Assembly: GCA_963815775.1 (NCBI GenBank)
Contig: CAWFIB010000025.1
Location: forward strand, 310,001 to 374,000
DNA length: 64,000 bases
Direction of reading: 5' to 3'
Source: CAVVDY01 sp963815775
GTDB taxonomy: Bacteria > Acidobacteriota > Terriglobia > Terriglobales > Acidobacteriaceae
Part shown: positions 7,910 through 16,476 of the stretch, in pieces
Position numbering within the stretch: position 1 is the stretch's first letter
Layout of the letters: the number at the start of each line of letters is the position of its first letter
Made by a program: the position numbers and the translations under genes
Notes under the pieces: generated by a model
What the model was told of the DNA's origin: nothing
Seen by the model: only the letters and a program-made list of their open reading frames with translations
The model's database searches: none

Positions 7910-8140
7910 ATGCAGGTCGAAATTCGCCGCTGTCTGATATGAATGGGCCTGCGACGCTTGGCCGGGAGCCTGAAGCGCGAACTGAAAACCAAATACGGCA
8001 TTCATCCGAAAATGAAGCACGCCTACCACGAACTGGAGGTCTTGGTGGATGGGCGCAGCGTCTATCGCTACTCAACGGCGCACAAGATCCCTACGTTGGA
8101 CGGATTGTTGGCGGCTATGGGTTTTGAGGTGCGACGTTGA
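7910..8140 (+). CDS. Candidate SelW/Rdx-family selenoprotein, in-frame TGA read as selenocysteine
   Basis: Reading through the TGA at 7940-7942 gives a 76-residue protein: M-Q-V-E-I-R-R-C-L-I-U-M-G-L-R-R-L, then helix and strands. The C-x-x-U after a short beta strand, the following R-x-x-L-x-x-x-L helix, and the later H-E-L-E-V-L-V-D-G-R-S-V-Y strand-turn-strand match the SelW/SelT/SelH (Rdx) thioredoxin-like fold, whose normal length is 70-100 residues. AGG stands about eight bases before ATG 7910. If TGA were a stop, only a 10-residue peptide plus a 65-residue frame starting at the very next codon (ATG 7943) without a ribosome site would remain. A candidate SECIS hairpin follows. Probable role: thiol/selenol redox protein. 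Not proved: selenocysteine machinery lies outside the window. Confidence 0.7.
7955..7977 (+). promoter_or_regulatory. Candidate bacterial SECIS hairpin for the SelW-like gene
   Basis: Twelve bases after the TGA begins CGCTTGGC (7955-7962), then loop CGGGA, then GCC, a 2-nt TG bulge, and AAGCG (7973-7977): 8 bp in all. The apical loop begins 21 nt after the TGA and has G at its second position, as bacterial SECIS models require. Compare the hairpin at 51691-51709. Confidence 0.55.
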
Positions 8141-8161
8141 TTTGCCTGTATACTGTCGCGC

Positions 8162-10078
8162 ATGTCTCGTCCAGGTTGGTTGATCGTGCGGGTTAAACTT
8201 GCCACCCTGCCTCTGCTGCTCGTCTCTTTTCTCATTACCCCGCTGGTCTCGCAGGTCGAGTCGCAAGCTCCGCCGGTCCAGCAAAAGTACAAAGCGGAAT
8301 ATTTCACCTATCAGGAAGTCATGATTCCGATGCGCGATGGGGTCCGCCTGCAGACGGTGCTCCTGACGCCCAAGAATGCCAGCGGACCGCTGCCGATCCT
8401 GTTGACGAGAACCCCCTACGGCGTTCCCGAGAACGGGGAACACTTCAATCAGGCAGGCCGTTTGGATGATCTGATCGCTGATGGATACATCTTCGTCATC
8501 CAGAACATTCGTGGGCGCTTCAAGTCCGAAGGTACGTTCGTCATGCAGCGGCCGCCGCGCGACAAGAGCAATCCAAAGTCCATCGACGAAGGCACCGATG
8601 CCTATGACACCATCGACTGGCTGATCAAGAACGTGCCCAATAACAACGGGCGCGTCGGCATCTGGGGCATCTCCTATCCGGGATGGCTGGTGACGCAGGC
8701 GTTGCTGGAGCCGCATCCGGCGCTGAAGGCCGCGAGCGAGCAGGCGTCACCCGACGACATGTTCATCAACGACGACTTCCATCATAATGGCGCATTCCGC
8801 CTGAGCTACGGCTTCGAGTACTCGGCGCTGCTGGAAACCGCGAAAGACAGCAACACCAATTTCGCATTCGACCGGTACGACACCTACTCGTGGTATCTGA
8901 AGCTGGGTGCGCTGTCGAATGCCAACGCGCGTTACTTTCATGGCTCGCTGCGCACGTGGGACGATTTCGCCGAGCACCCCAATCACGACTTCTGGAAGCA
9001 GCGCTCAGTTACAAAGTATCTAAAGCATACAACTGTTCCCAACCTGAATGTCGCCGGGTGGTACGACCAGGAAGACTTCGTCGGCCCCACGCGTATCTAT
9101 GCGACGCTGGAGCAGACCGACACCGATCACCTGAACTACTTCATCGCGGGGCCTTGGAACCATGGCGGTTGGATGGGCGAGAGCGGACGTATGCTGGGCG
9201 ATATCGACTGGGGCAGCGACATCTCGCGCTACTATCGCGCCCACATCCTGGCGCCATGGTTTGCCCACTGGCTGCACGACAAGCCGCTGACGGAACCAGA
9301 GGCGATCACCTTCGAGACCGGATCGAACGAATGGAAGAGCTACGATAAGTGGCCACCGTCTCAGGGAGTTAGCGATAAAAAGCTCTACTTTCACTCGAAT
9401 GGTGCGCTGTCCTTTGAACCGCCCGCTGAGAGCGACGCCTTCGACGCATACATCTCCGATCCGGCGAATCCGGTGCCGTACCGCCATCGTCCGGTGACGC
9501 CAACGTATCCCAACCCGACGTGGACGACCTGGCTGGTGGAGGACCAGCGTTTTGCCGAGCACCGCCCGGATGTGCTGGCGTGGGAGACGGATCCGCTGAC
9601 GGAAGACATCACGGTCACCGGCGACATTGTCGCCGACCTGTTCGCGGCAACCAGCGGCAGCGACAGCGACTGGGTGGTGAAGCTGATCGACGTCTATCCC
9701 GAGGACTACCAGAAGATCAGCGAAGAGGACGCCGCGAAGAATGCCGGCCCGGTGCTGAATGGCTACGAGCTGATGGTGGCCGACGACATCTTTCGTGGCC
9801 GCTACCGTAACAGCCTGGAAACGCCGGAGCCGATTACGCCCAACAGGGTGACAGAGTACAAGATCGACCTCCACCCCAACGATCACGTCTTCCGCAAGGG
9901 CCACCGCATCATGGTGCAGGTGCAGAGCACATGGTTCCCGCTGTACGACCGCAATCCGCAGAAGTTTGTGCCCAACATTTATAAAGCTACGGACGCGGAT
10001 TACATCAAAGCCACGCAGAAGATCTACCGCTCGAAGGATGCGGCGTCGAGCATTGTGCTGCCGGTGGTCGGGAAATGA
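8162..10078 (+). CDS. CocE/NonD-family (peptidase S15-like) secreted hydrolase
   Basis: 638 residues. A signal peptide is visible (KLATLPLLLVSFLITPLVSQ, residues about 11-30), so it is exported. The alpha/beta-hydrolase core contains the nucleophile elbow G-I-W-G-I-S-Y-P-G-W (Ser near residue 168), typical of X-Pro dipeptidyl-peptidase/cocaine-esterase enzymes, and a histidine in G-P-W-N-H-G-G-W. The C-terminal galactose-binding-like jelly roll characteristic of the family includes GDIVADLFAATSGSDSDWVV and F-R-K-G-H-R-I-M-V-Q-V. Likely an acyl or peptide ester hydrolase; substrate unknown. Convergent with the S4-protein gene 21 bases downstream. Confidence 0.9.
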   Translation: MSRPGWLIVRVKLATLPLLLVSFLITPLVSQVESQAPPVQQKYKAEYFTYQEVMIPMRDGVRLQTVLLTPKNASGPLPILLTRTPYGVPENGEHFNQAGRLDDLIADGYIFVIQNIRGRFKSEGTFVMQRPPRDKSNPKSIDEGTDAYDTIDWLIKNVPNNNGRVGIWGISYPGWLVTQALLEPHPALKAASEQASPDDMFINDDFHHNGAFRLSYGFEYSALLETAKDSNTNFAFDRYDTYSWYLKLGALSNANARYFHGSLRTWDDFAEHPNHDFWKQRSVTKYLKHTTVPNLNVAGWYDQEDFVGPTRIYATLEQTDTDHLNYFIAGPWNHGGWMGESGRMLGDIDWGSDISRYYRAHILAPWFAHWLHDKPLTEPEAITFETGSNEWKSYDKWPPSQGVSDKKLYFHSNGALSFEPPAESDAFDAYISDPANPVPYRHRPVTPTYPNPTWTTWLVEDQRFAEHRPDVLAWETDPLTEDITVTGDIVADLFAATSGSDSDWVVKLIDVYPEDYQKISEEDAAKNAGPVLNGYELMVADDIFRGRYRNSLETPEPITPNRVTEYKIDLHPNDHVFRKGHRIMVQVQSTWFPLYDRNPQKFVPNIYKATDADYIKATQKIYRSKDAASSIVLPVVGK

Positions 10079-10099
10079 GGCGGTGGGGACGGAAGCTAA

Positions 10100-10480
10100 T
10101 CACCTTCCGTCGCGGAACTGGATGATTTTTCTCCGGTCGCGCTTCGAGGGTCGTTGCTGTGGCACGGGCTCGAACTGGCGCATGGCCTTGCGCTCCTCGG
10201 CGGCTTTCTGGCGCAGGGCGCGGCTCTCGTCCGACTCGTGATACATGGTCTGCGCCACTGCGGCCGGGCCGCGCACATCGCTCGCGATGAGCACTTCCAC
10301 CTGGAAGTCTCCGCTGTCGTTGCTGATCTTCAGTTGATCGCCGACGCGCACTTCACGAGCGGCCTTGGCGGAATGGCCATTCGATTGAATGCGGCCGAGG
10401 TCGCAGGCTTTCTTGGCCAGCGCACGGGTCTTGAAGAAGCGCGCGGCCCACAACCACATGTCCATGCGGACGCTGTCCAT
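10100..10480 (-). CDS. S4-domain RNA-binding protein, Hsp15/HslR-like
   Basis: 126 residues. The N-terminus V-R-M-D-M-W-L-W-A-A-R-F-F-K-T-R-A-L-A is the S4 signature of heat-shock protein 15, which binds free 50S subunits carrying nascent chains in E. coli. G-R-I-Q-S-N-G and V-R-V-G-D-Q-L-K-I complete the S4 fold. The C-terminal third is basic and charged (ERKAMRQ, SKRDRRKII), as in Hsp15. The start could be MDSVRMDMW or, five codons later, MDMW; the first keeps the usual short leader. Stands alone between convergent and divergent neighbours. Confidence 0.85.
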   Translation of the reverse strand: MDSVRMDMWLWAARFFKTRALAKKACDLGRIQSNGHSAKAAREVRVGDQLKISNDSGDFQVEVLIASDVRGPAAVAQTMYHESDESRALRQKAAEERKAMRQFEPVPQQRPSKRDRRKIIQFRDGR

Positions 10481-10630
10481 GGCTTATTATCGCTCTTCGC
10501 CTCTCGCTCTTCGCTATACGCCGGAACCCCGGTCACTGAATGCGGCGCCGCCGTGTGTTATAACCACTAGTTTGCTTGCCGCCTTCCGAACTAGCCAGGC
10601 TGGGCGGGCGCCCCAACATGAGGAGACAGC

Positions 10631-11773
10631 GTGGACTTCCAGCTCACTGACGAGCAACTGCAACTGAAGAAGATGGTGCGCGACTTTGCCCAGCGCGAGA
10701 TCGCTCCCAACGTGATGACATGGGACGAGGCCAGCGAGTTTCCCATGGAAACAGTGAAGGAGCTAGGCAAGCTCGGACTGATGGGAATTATTTTCCCGGC
10801 GGAATATGGCGGCTCGGGCATGGGCTATGTCGAGTACGTCATCGCCATTGAGGAACTGTCGCGGGTGGACGGCTCGGTGGGCATCATCGTCGCAGCGCAC
10901 ACGTCGCTGGGCAGCAACCACATCTTCATCGCTGGCAACGAAGACCAGAGGCGGAAGTACATCCCCAAGCTTGCGACGGGAGAGTTCATCGGCGCCTGGG
11001 GGCTGACCGAACCGGGCTCGGGATCGGATGCTGGTGGGGCGCGCTGCTCGGCGGTGCGGAAGGGGAAGAACTGGGTGCTGAATGGCACCAAGACGTTTAT
11101 CACCAACGGGCACTACGCCGACGTTGCGGTGGTGGTCGCGGTGACGGACAAGGCAGCGCACACGCACGGGCTCTCCGCATTTGTGGTGGAGAAGGGAACC
11201 AAGGGCTTTCGCGCGGGCAAGAAAGAAAACAAGCTTGGTTTGCGTGCCAGCGACACCTCGGAGCTGATCTTTGAGGACTGCGAGATTCCGGGCGAAAACC
11301 TGCTTGGCAAAGAAGGTGACGGTTTCATCGATGCCATGCGCGTCCTTGACGGCGGCCGCATTTCGATTGCGGCGCTCGGGCTGGGCATGGCCCAGGGGGC
11401 GTACGAAGCAGCGCGGGACTATTCGAAAGAACGCAAGCAGTTCGGCCAGGCGATCAGCGAGTTTCAGGCCATCGGTTTCAAGCTGGCCGACCTGGCGACT
11501 GAGATCGATGCCGCTCGCCTGCTGACCATGCGCGCCGCCGCGATGAAAGATGCCGGCATGAAGACCACGCTAGAGTCGTCAATGGCGAAGCTGTATACAA
11601 GCGAGGTCGCGGTGAAGGCCGCGAACGAAGGCGTGCAGATTCACGGCGGGTACGGGTTTATCAAGGATTATCCGGCAGAGAAGTTCTATCGCGACGTAAA
11701 GCTCTGCACCATCGGCGAAGGGACGAGTGAGATTCAGCGGCTGGTGATCGCGCGGCAGATATTGAAGGATTAG
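10631..11773 (+). CDS. Acyl-CoA dehydrogenase, short-chain (butyryl-CoA) type
   Basis: 380 residues, the standard family length. It starts with GTG after AGGAG, five bases away. FAD/substrate motifs are seen: G-A-W-G-L-T-E-P-G-S-G-S-D-A-G (first signature) and Q-I-H-G-G-Y-G-F-I-K-D-Y-P. The catalytic glutamate is probably in C-T-I-G-E-G-T-S-E-I-Q, as in short- and medium-chain enzymes. It catalyses FAD-dependent alpha,beta-desaturation of acyl-CoA, passing electrons to ETF in the cytosol. No beta-oxidation partners are adjacent, though meaB/mce downstream belong to propionate-type metabolism. Chain length specificity is inferred only. Confidence 0.93.
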   Translation: MDFQLTDEQLQLKKMVRDFAQREIAPNVMTWDEASEFPMETVKELGKLGLMGIIFPAEYGGSGMGYVEYVIAIEELSRVDGSVGIIVAAHTSLGSNHIFIAGNEDQRRKYIPKLATGEFIGAWGLTEPGSGSDAGGARCSAVRKGKNWVLNGTKTFITNGHYADVAVVVAVTDKAAHTHGLSAFVVEKGTKGFRAGKKENKLGLRASDTSELIFEDCEIPGENLLGKEGDGFIDAMRVLDGGRISIAALGLGMAQGAYEAARDYSKERKQFGQAISEFQAIGFKLADLATEIDAARLLTMRAAAMKDAGMKTTLESSMAKLYTSEVAVKAANEGVQIHGGYGFIKDYPAEKFYRDVKLCTIGEGTSEIQRLVIARQILKD

Positions 11774-11954
11774 AGGCATGGTGCCATTTGGGGGATTTTG
11801 AGCGTAATCGCCTGTTATCGCCAACGATTATCGTCCCTCCGCAATTTCACGTGGTGTCGATTCGTGCTGCATCTTTTTTGGGGAAAGCGGGAGGGGCTAA
11901 TCGGGGACCAGGCAGCCCGGGTCCCCCTCCGACTCTTATCTCGTTTTGATGTTA

Positions 11955-13175
11955 TTACTGCTGGAAGAACACATCGTAAATCTGAGCGGCTGCAGCCGTT
12001 GGACTGGATGGGACGATGCTGCCTTGATAGCGAAACTGGTTGCCGAACTCGTCTACTCGGCTGCTCGACGTATAACTGAGAGAGATCGCTCTGATACCTA
12101 AGTCTGCCATGCTGTAGTTCATACCTTGCGTCGAGTCTCCGCAGTGACAGGTATCAACCCAAACTTTCAACAGGTTGAATGGGTGGACGCCATTCGAATC
12201 CACGTCGTTGATGTCGATCTGCCCATCGTTGTTGAAGTCGAACACTCGCAAGGCTTCAAACCCATTGGCCGGATACGAACTGCCGGGAGTCTTCAGAACG
12301 GGCGTTTCGTCCTGGCGTGTCAAGTTGCCGAACAACTCGCGTGCGCTGTCCACCTTGCCGTTGCAGGTAGTCGTATCAGCCAAAAAGCCATTCACCGTGA
12401 TTGTGCAGGGGTCGTAGTTATCCGAGCCGTCAGGGTCTACTAATCCAGTACGGTCGAGCCACAGGAAGCCGATGTTGCGGCCCTGCGCCGTCCAACTGGT
12501 CTGTACAGGAGTTCCGGTGCCCTCATAGTCGAACTGAACACCATTCTGGACGTTCGTGAACGACCCTGCCGGGAAGTTCGTAGCGTTCAGGTCAATCACG
12601 ATAGGCGAATATGTCGTAAGCTGCTCATACGGGCACGTAAACGGCGGCTCCATGTAGTAATGCAGCCACACCGGGGTTCCTGTCGTGCCCTCATGCAGAG
12701 TCCAAAGCGGCCTGCCTAATGAATCGAATCCGATGCCGATAGGTTTACAGCCTTGATCCTGGTAATAGCAATCGTTTGCCGAAACCGCTGCCGTCGCCCA
12801 GGTAGTGGGCTCATCATCGCCATCCCCCATCATCGTTTTGGTTAGGTTGTAATTGTTGAAGCCCAACCAGTGATTGTGTCCGTCCAGTTGACCCTGATTG
12901 TTCACTATTGTGTTCGTATCGTCGTCACCGTGGTTCCCAGTGACATAGCTTTGGGCTGTCGGCAAGCACCTCTGGCCCTGTGTGCGATATCTGCAGGTAT
13001 TAGAAATCAAAACCGACTGCCAGTGTCTGCCCCCATTGATGTGCAGTGTTGTATCTAAGGACGTATTCCCATTGCTGCGGTTGAAGGCGTTGTTGTAAGA
13101 CTGGCAGCTAAACTGAGCCAGACTGCTGATCGATAGGCACACGACGACAACTACAATCAAAAGCAACTTGTTCAT
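11955..13175 (-). CDS. Exported protein with RTX-associated, Ca-binding-like C-terminal domain (paralogue 1)
   Basis: 406 residues. The signal peptide is LLLIVVVVVCLSISSLAQ. The C-terminal ~215 residues follow the layout of a domain common in large RTX/haemolysin-type proteins: S-P-I-V-I-D-L-N opening, N-I-G-F-L-W-L-D-R-T-G, A-R-E-L-F-G-N, N-G-F-E-A-L-R-V-F-D-F-N-N-D-G-Q-I-D, and K-V-W-V-D. The D-F-N-N-D-G-Q-I-D segment looks like an EF-hand/dockerin Ca loop. The N-terminal ~190 residues have many cysteines and no recognised domain. It lies 12 bases after the paralogous gene, probably co-transcribed. Function unknown; a secreted, Ca-dependent surface role is inferred. Confidence 0.75.
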   Translation of the reverse strand: MNKLLLIVVVVVCLSISSLAQFSCQSYNNAFNRSNGNTSLDTTLHINGGRHWQSVLISNTCRYRTQGQRCLPTAQSYVTGNHGDDDTNTIVNNQGQLDGHNHWLGFNNYNLTKTMMGDGDDEPTTWATAAVSANDCYYQDQGCKPIGIGFDSLGRPLWTLHEGTTGTPVWLHYYMEPPFTCPYEQLTTYSPIVIDLNATNFPAGSFTNVQNGVQFDYEGTGTPVQTSWTAQGRNIGFLWLDRTGLVDPDGSDNYDPCTITVNGFLADTTTCNGKVDSARELFGNLTRQDETPVLKTPGSSYPANGFEALRVFDFNNDGQIDINDVDSNGVHPFNLLKVWVDTCHCGDSTQGMNYSMADLGIRAISLSYTSSSRVDEFGNQFRYQGSIVPSSPTAAAAQIYDVFFQQ

Positions 13176-13187
13176 TTCGTTTTTCTC

Positions 13188-14078
13188 CTAGTGCGTCGAA
13201 ATAGCATGCGGCCGCCCGGTCATCGACGAGGTGACTGGCGGTCGTGAAAGAAAAAACACATCGTAGATGTGCGTTGACTTCGAAGTTGGTGCGGTCATGA
13301 TCAGATTTCCGGTGAACCGGAACTGGTTCCCGTTCTCGTCTGTGCGATTGCTGCTGGCGTAACTTAGCGAAATGCCCTTGATGCCGAGCTCCGTCAGCGT
13401 GTAGTTCTTGCCGAGCGTCGAGTCTCCACAGTGGCAGGTGTCTACCCAGACGTGCAGCTTGTCCCACACCTTGACGCCTTTTTCGTCGACATCCTTCTCG
13501 TCGACTACACCATCGTGGTTGTAGTCGAACACCCTAAGCGCCTCGAAGCCGTTGGAGGGATACGGGACGCCTTTTGCCGTTTTCAAGGCCGGGTTGTACT
13601 CCTGCCGCGTGACGTTGCCGAACAACTCCCGCGCGCTATCGACTCTGCCATTGCAGGTAGTCGTATCAGCCAAAAAGCCATTCACCGTAATTCCGCACGG
13701 ATCGTAGTTGTCCGAGCCGTCAGGGTCTACCAATCCTGTACGGTCGAGCCACAGGAAGCCGATGTTGCGGTTCTTGGTCGTCCAAGCCATCTGAATCTTC
13801 TTGCCGTTGCCATCGAAGTCGAACAGGATACCGCCCTCCAGATCAGTAAACGAGCCGGGCGGGAAGTCGGTGCCATCAAGGTCGATGACGATGGGGGAAT
13901 GCTTCGCCGTCGGCTCGAACTGGCGTTTTGAGGTTGCGCCCTGGAGTTCATGCTCCCACGCCTCAGAATGACTGCCTTGCTGCTTCTGGTTTTGGGCAAA
14001 CGTCGCGGTCGCTGTCAGAAGCAGGAATGCAAGCATAACCACGAATTGACATGGGCACGGATTCTTTGTTGCTGACAT
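13188..14078 (-). CDS. Exported protein with RTX-associated, Ca-binding-like domain (paralogue 2)
   Basis: 296 residues. Signal peptide around CQFVVMLAFLLLTATATFAQ. Nearly the whole mature protein is the same ~215-residue domain as the downstream gene (S-P-I-V-I-D-L-D-G-T-D-F, A-R-E-L-F-G-N, DYNHDGVVDEKDVDEKG, H-V-W-V-D-T-C-H-C-G-D-S-T). The cysteine-rich N-terminal region of paralogue 1 is absent. DNA identity to paralogue 1 is very high over about 120 bases (13648-13765 against 12358-12480), pointing to recent duplication or gene conversion. It is the first gene of the pair; the promoter should lie in 14079-14441. Confidence 0.75.
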   Translation of the reverse strand: MSATKNPCPCQFVVMLAFLLLTATATFAQNQKQQGSHSEAWEHELQGATSKRQFEPTAKHSPIVIDLDGTDFPPGSFTDLEGGILFDFDGNGKKIQMAWTTKNRNIGFLWLDRTGLVDPDGSDNYDPCGITVNGFLADTTTCNGRVDSARELFGNVTRQEYNPALKTAKGVPYPSNGFEALRVFDYNHDGVVDEKDVDEKGVKVWDKLHVWVDTCHCGDSTLGKNYTLTELGIKGISLSYASSNRTDENGNQFRFTGNLIMTAPTSKSTHIYDVFFLSRPPVTSSMTGRPHAISTH

Positions 14079-14441
14079 CAGGATGATCTCCGCTTACAAG
14101 TGTTAAGTAAGACCAGATATGGAGAATTACTTGGGACACGGATGACTCTAGAACCCATCCAAGAAGCTGGCAAGGGCACTAACGTGGCGAGTACGGCAAG
14201 AGAACAGATGCACACCTGCCTAAACCACGAACATTTTCAACAGAATGGGTAAGAATGGCTATCGAATGCGCTCTATGTAAATTCTCTTCCCGAAATGGTT
14301 TCGAATGAGTTCGGGAACTGCTCGCCGTCAACTGCAGCAGAGCAAACGGTATAATCCTAAAAAACGTCGAAAGTAAGACTAGTCGCGCGAACAACGTTGA
14401 ACTCCCGATCGCAACTAATCGGAGCGGAGTTATAGAATCGC
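14079..14441. other. Divergent intergenic region with a possible promoter
   Basis: No gene is seen. A perfect TATAAT at 14350-14355, preceded 16 bases earlier by a weak TCAACT, could serve the membrane protein gene starting at 14442. The other direction must hold the promoter of the exported paralogue pair; no clear hexamers were found for it. Confidence 0.35.
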
Positions 14442-14909
14442 ATGGTCGAACGAACAGCATTCTTGATATGCGGACTCGCTGCCATTCTGATAGGACGGGT
14501 TCATGCTCGGCTTACGCAAGAAATCTACTCGTTTTCCTTCGGCATTTCGCTGATTGCAGTAGGTGTTCTTGCCGCTGGCATTGGGTTGTTGCCGAAGTCG
14601 TGGCTTCTGCGCGCCACGGCGGAGGATAACGACGGACGGCTTACTCTCCGCCTGAAGTTCCTTCTGAGTTTCGCTGCCATGGGAGCATTGCTGGTGGTAA
14701 TCCTCCGTATAGTGCCACTCCGTTCGTTCAACAACCCTGTAATCATGCTGATTAACTTTATGTGTCCCGCGTGTGAGATAGGCGTCGCTGTCGGTTGGTC
14801 ATTCGTGTCAGTGCTTGTATGGTTGGCACCATTGAACGGTTTGGTGTTCGGAGCGTTTGGCGGTGTCATGGGAGGCGCCCTCAGTCTTATTCGTGTCAAT
14901 TGGCGTTAA
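14442..14909 (+). CDS. Small membrane protein of unknown function (four predicted TM segments)
   Basis: 155 residues. Hydrophobic stretches are visible at about 5-20 (FLICGLAAILIG), 30-50 (FGISLIAVGVLAAGIGLL), 70-90 (FLLSFAAMGALLVVIL) and 110-150 (GVAVGWSFVSVLVWLAPLNGLVFGAFGGVMGG). No family motif was recognised. The next gene encodes a membrane protein of similar design about 100 bases later, so the two may share function, but their sequences are not clearly related. Confidence 0.55.
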   Translation: MVERTAFLICGLAAILIGRVHARLTQEIYSFSFGISLIAVGVLAAGIGLLPKSWLLRATAEDNDGRLTLRLKFLLSFAAMGALLVVILRIVPLRSFNNPVIMLINFMCPACEIGVAVGWSFVSVLVWLAPLNGLVFGAFGGVMGGALSLIRVNWR

Positions 14910-15010
14910 ATCGCCATATCGTAAGTAATCGGACGGCGGATCGCTTATCATAACGTCTCTGCTCAACTGCAAAGCAGATACAGCACAGCGGGAATGGCCA
15001 GGAACAGCGC

Positions 15011-15406
15011 ATGGTTCAGGAGGGAAGGTTGCGAACACTCGACGTTGTTGTTGGCTGGCTACTGATCGCGTTCGGTGCAGTTCACCTGTCGCTTACGCGG
15101 AGGGTACACCCCGACATCGACATCAACGCCATTTGGTTCGTAAGTGGCGGCCTGCTGATAGTCGCAATTGGGGCGATCAACCTACTCCGGGTGGCGTATA
15201 GCTCTGTTGCAAAGGGCGTCCACGTGGTATCGGTGATCGCGAATATCGTGCTACTGGCCCTGATGCTGTCTATTGCAACCCTCCTTCCGATAAGGGGCAA
15301 TCCGCAGGTCTTGGTCGGTTTGATTCTCGTGGTACTGCTCACTGCATTCTCACTGCTTCGCCGCGCTGGCCGCATTCAAGCTGGTCGGACGCAAAGTGCA
15401 AAATAG
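15011..15406 (+). CDS. Small membrane protein of unknown function
   Basis: 131 residues with four hydrophobic segments (VVGWLLIAFGAVHLSL, WFVSGGLLIVAIGAINLL, VVSVIANIVLLALMLSIATLL, VLVGLILVVLLTAFSLL). This is the arrangement of many uncharacterised four-helix inner-membrane proteins. A short basic C-terminal tail (RRAGRIQAGRTQSAK) would face the cytosol. No ribosome site stands out before ATG 15011. Downstream lies a degenerate repeat rather than a clear terminator. Confidence 0.5.
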   Translation: MVQEGRLRTLDVVVGWLLIAFGAVHLSLTRRVHPDIDINAIWFVSGGLLIVAIGAINLLRVAYSSVAKGVHVVSVIANIVLLALMLSIATLLPIRGNPQVLVGLILVVLLTAFSLLRRAGRIQAGRTQSAK

Positions 15407-15420
15407 TGGGTCGGAGGAGA

Positions 15421-15449
15421 ACAGATCCCTCGCTTCGCTCGTGATGACA
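15421..15449. repeat. Degenerate intergenic repeat (ACAGATCCCTCG... type), copy 1
   Basis: ACAGATCCCTCG followed by CTTCGCTCGTGATGACA. The first 12 bases recur exactly at 27839-27850, where the repeat also ends in a GGATGA-like word, forming an imperfect hairpin with TCCC. Probably a genome-wide family of short palindromic repeats. Confidence 0.5.
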
Positions 15450-15504
15450 AATCGATAGGTTTGTCGAAGTGCCACAACGGCCTTGTCCTTCCTGATAATC
15501 TGTT

Positions 15505-16476
15505 GTGTCCGTGTACACCGAACCCAATGTTGAGCAACTCGTAGCCAACCTGCGTGCCGGAAATCCTCGTGCGCTGGCCCGCGCCATCTCGATGGTGGAG
15601 AATCGCACGCCCGAGTCCACCGAGCTGCTGAAGGCCGTATTCCCATTCAGCGGGAATGCGCTGCTGATCGGCCTTACCGGCTCTCCCGGCGCAGGCAAGA
15701 GCACGCTGGTCGATCAGATCGCTCGCGAATATCGCAAGCAGGGCAAGACCATCGGCATCATTGCGGTTGACCCGACCAGTCCCTTCAGCGGGGGAGCGAT
15801 CTTAGGAGACCGCATTCGCATGCAGGCGCATTACGCCGATGCAGGCATCTACATTCGCAGCATGGCGACACGGGGTTCGCTGGGTGGACTTGCGAGTACC
15901 ACCTCCGATGTTGCGACGGTTCTCGATGCCAGTGGGCGCGACCTGGTGATGATCGAGACGGTCGGAGTCGGACAGGACGAAGTCGATATCGTGCGTCTCG
16001 CCGACGTGACCATCGTCATTCTCGTGCCTGGCATGGGCGACGATGTGCAGACGATTAAGGCCGGCATCATGGAGATTGCCGACATCTTCGTCATCAATAA
16101 GTCGGACCGCGAAGGCGCTGAGCGCGTGGAGCGCGAGATCCGGGCGATGCAGTCGCTTGCAACCCGCCACGACAACTGGGTCCCACCGATTGTGAAGACC
16201 GTAGCCAGCGAAGGCACAGGTACCACAGAACTGGTCGAGGTGATTGAGAAATATCGGGCGTATTTGCAGCAGAGCGGGCTGGCGCGTGAGCGGCGTGCAG
16301 AAAACTGGCGCAAACGCCTGACCGAGATGCTGCGCGATGCGCTCTATGAGCGAGTGCTCTCAAACTTCCTGGACAACGGCAAGGCCGAACACTACGCAGC
16401 GGAAGTTGCCGAACACAAACGCGATCCGTATTCTCTGGTGGAAGAGATTGTGGGAGAGTTGGGGAAGCAGGCATGA
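15505..16476 (+). CDS. meaB: Methylmalonyl-CoA mutase-associated GTPase MeaB (ArgK family)
   Basis: 323 residues, usual length. P-loop G-S-P-G-A-G-K-S-T near residue 57; switch region with D-P-T-S-P-F-S-G-G-A-I-L-G-D-R-I-R-M; E-T-V-G-V-G-Q-D-E-V-D; and N-K-S-D for guanine recognition. MeaB gates loading and protects the adenosylcobalamin-dependent methylmalonyl-CoA mutase. The start is GTG (15505). It overlaps the epimerase gene by ATGA, so the two are translationally coupled; the mutase itself is not in the window. Confidence 0.95.
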   Translation: MSVYTEPNVEQLVANLRAGNPRALARAISMVENRTPESTELLKAVFPFSGNALLIGLTGSPGAGKSTLVDQIAREYRKQGKTIGIIAVDPTSPFSGGAILGDRIRMQAHYADAGIYIRSMATRGSLGGLASTTSDVATVLDASGRDLVMIETVGVGQDEVDIVRLADVTIVILVPGMGDDVQTIKAGIMEIADIFVINKSDREGAERVEREIRAMQSLATRHDNWVPPIVKTVASEGTGTTELVEVIEKYRAYLQQSGLARERRAENWRKRLTEMLRDALYERVLSNFLDNGKAEHYAAEVAEHKRDPYSLVEEIVGELGKQA

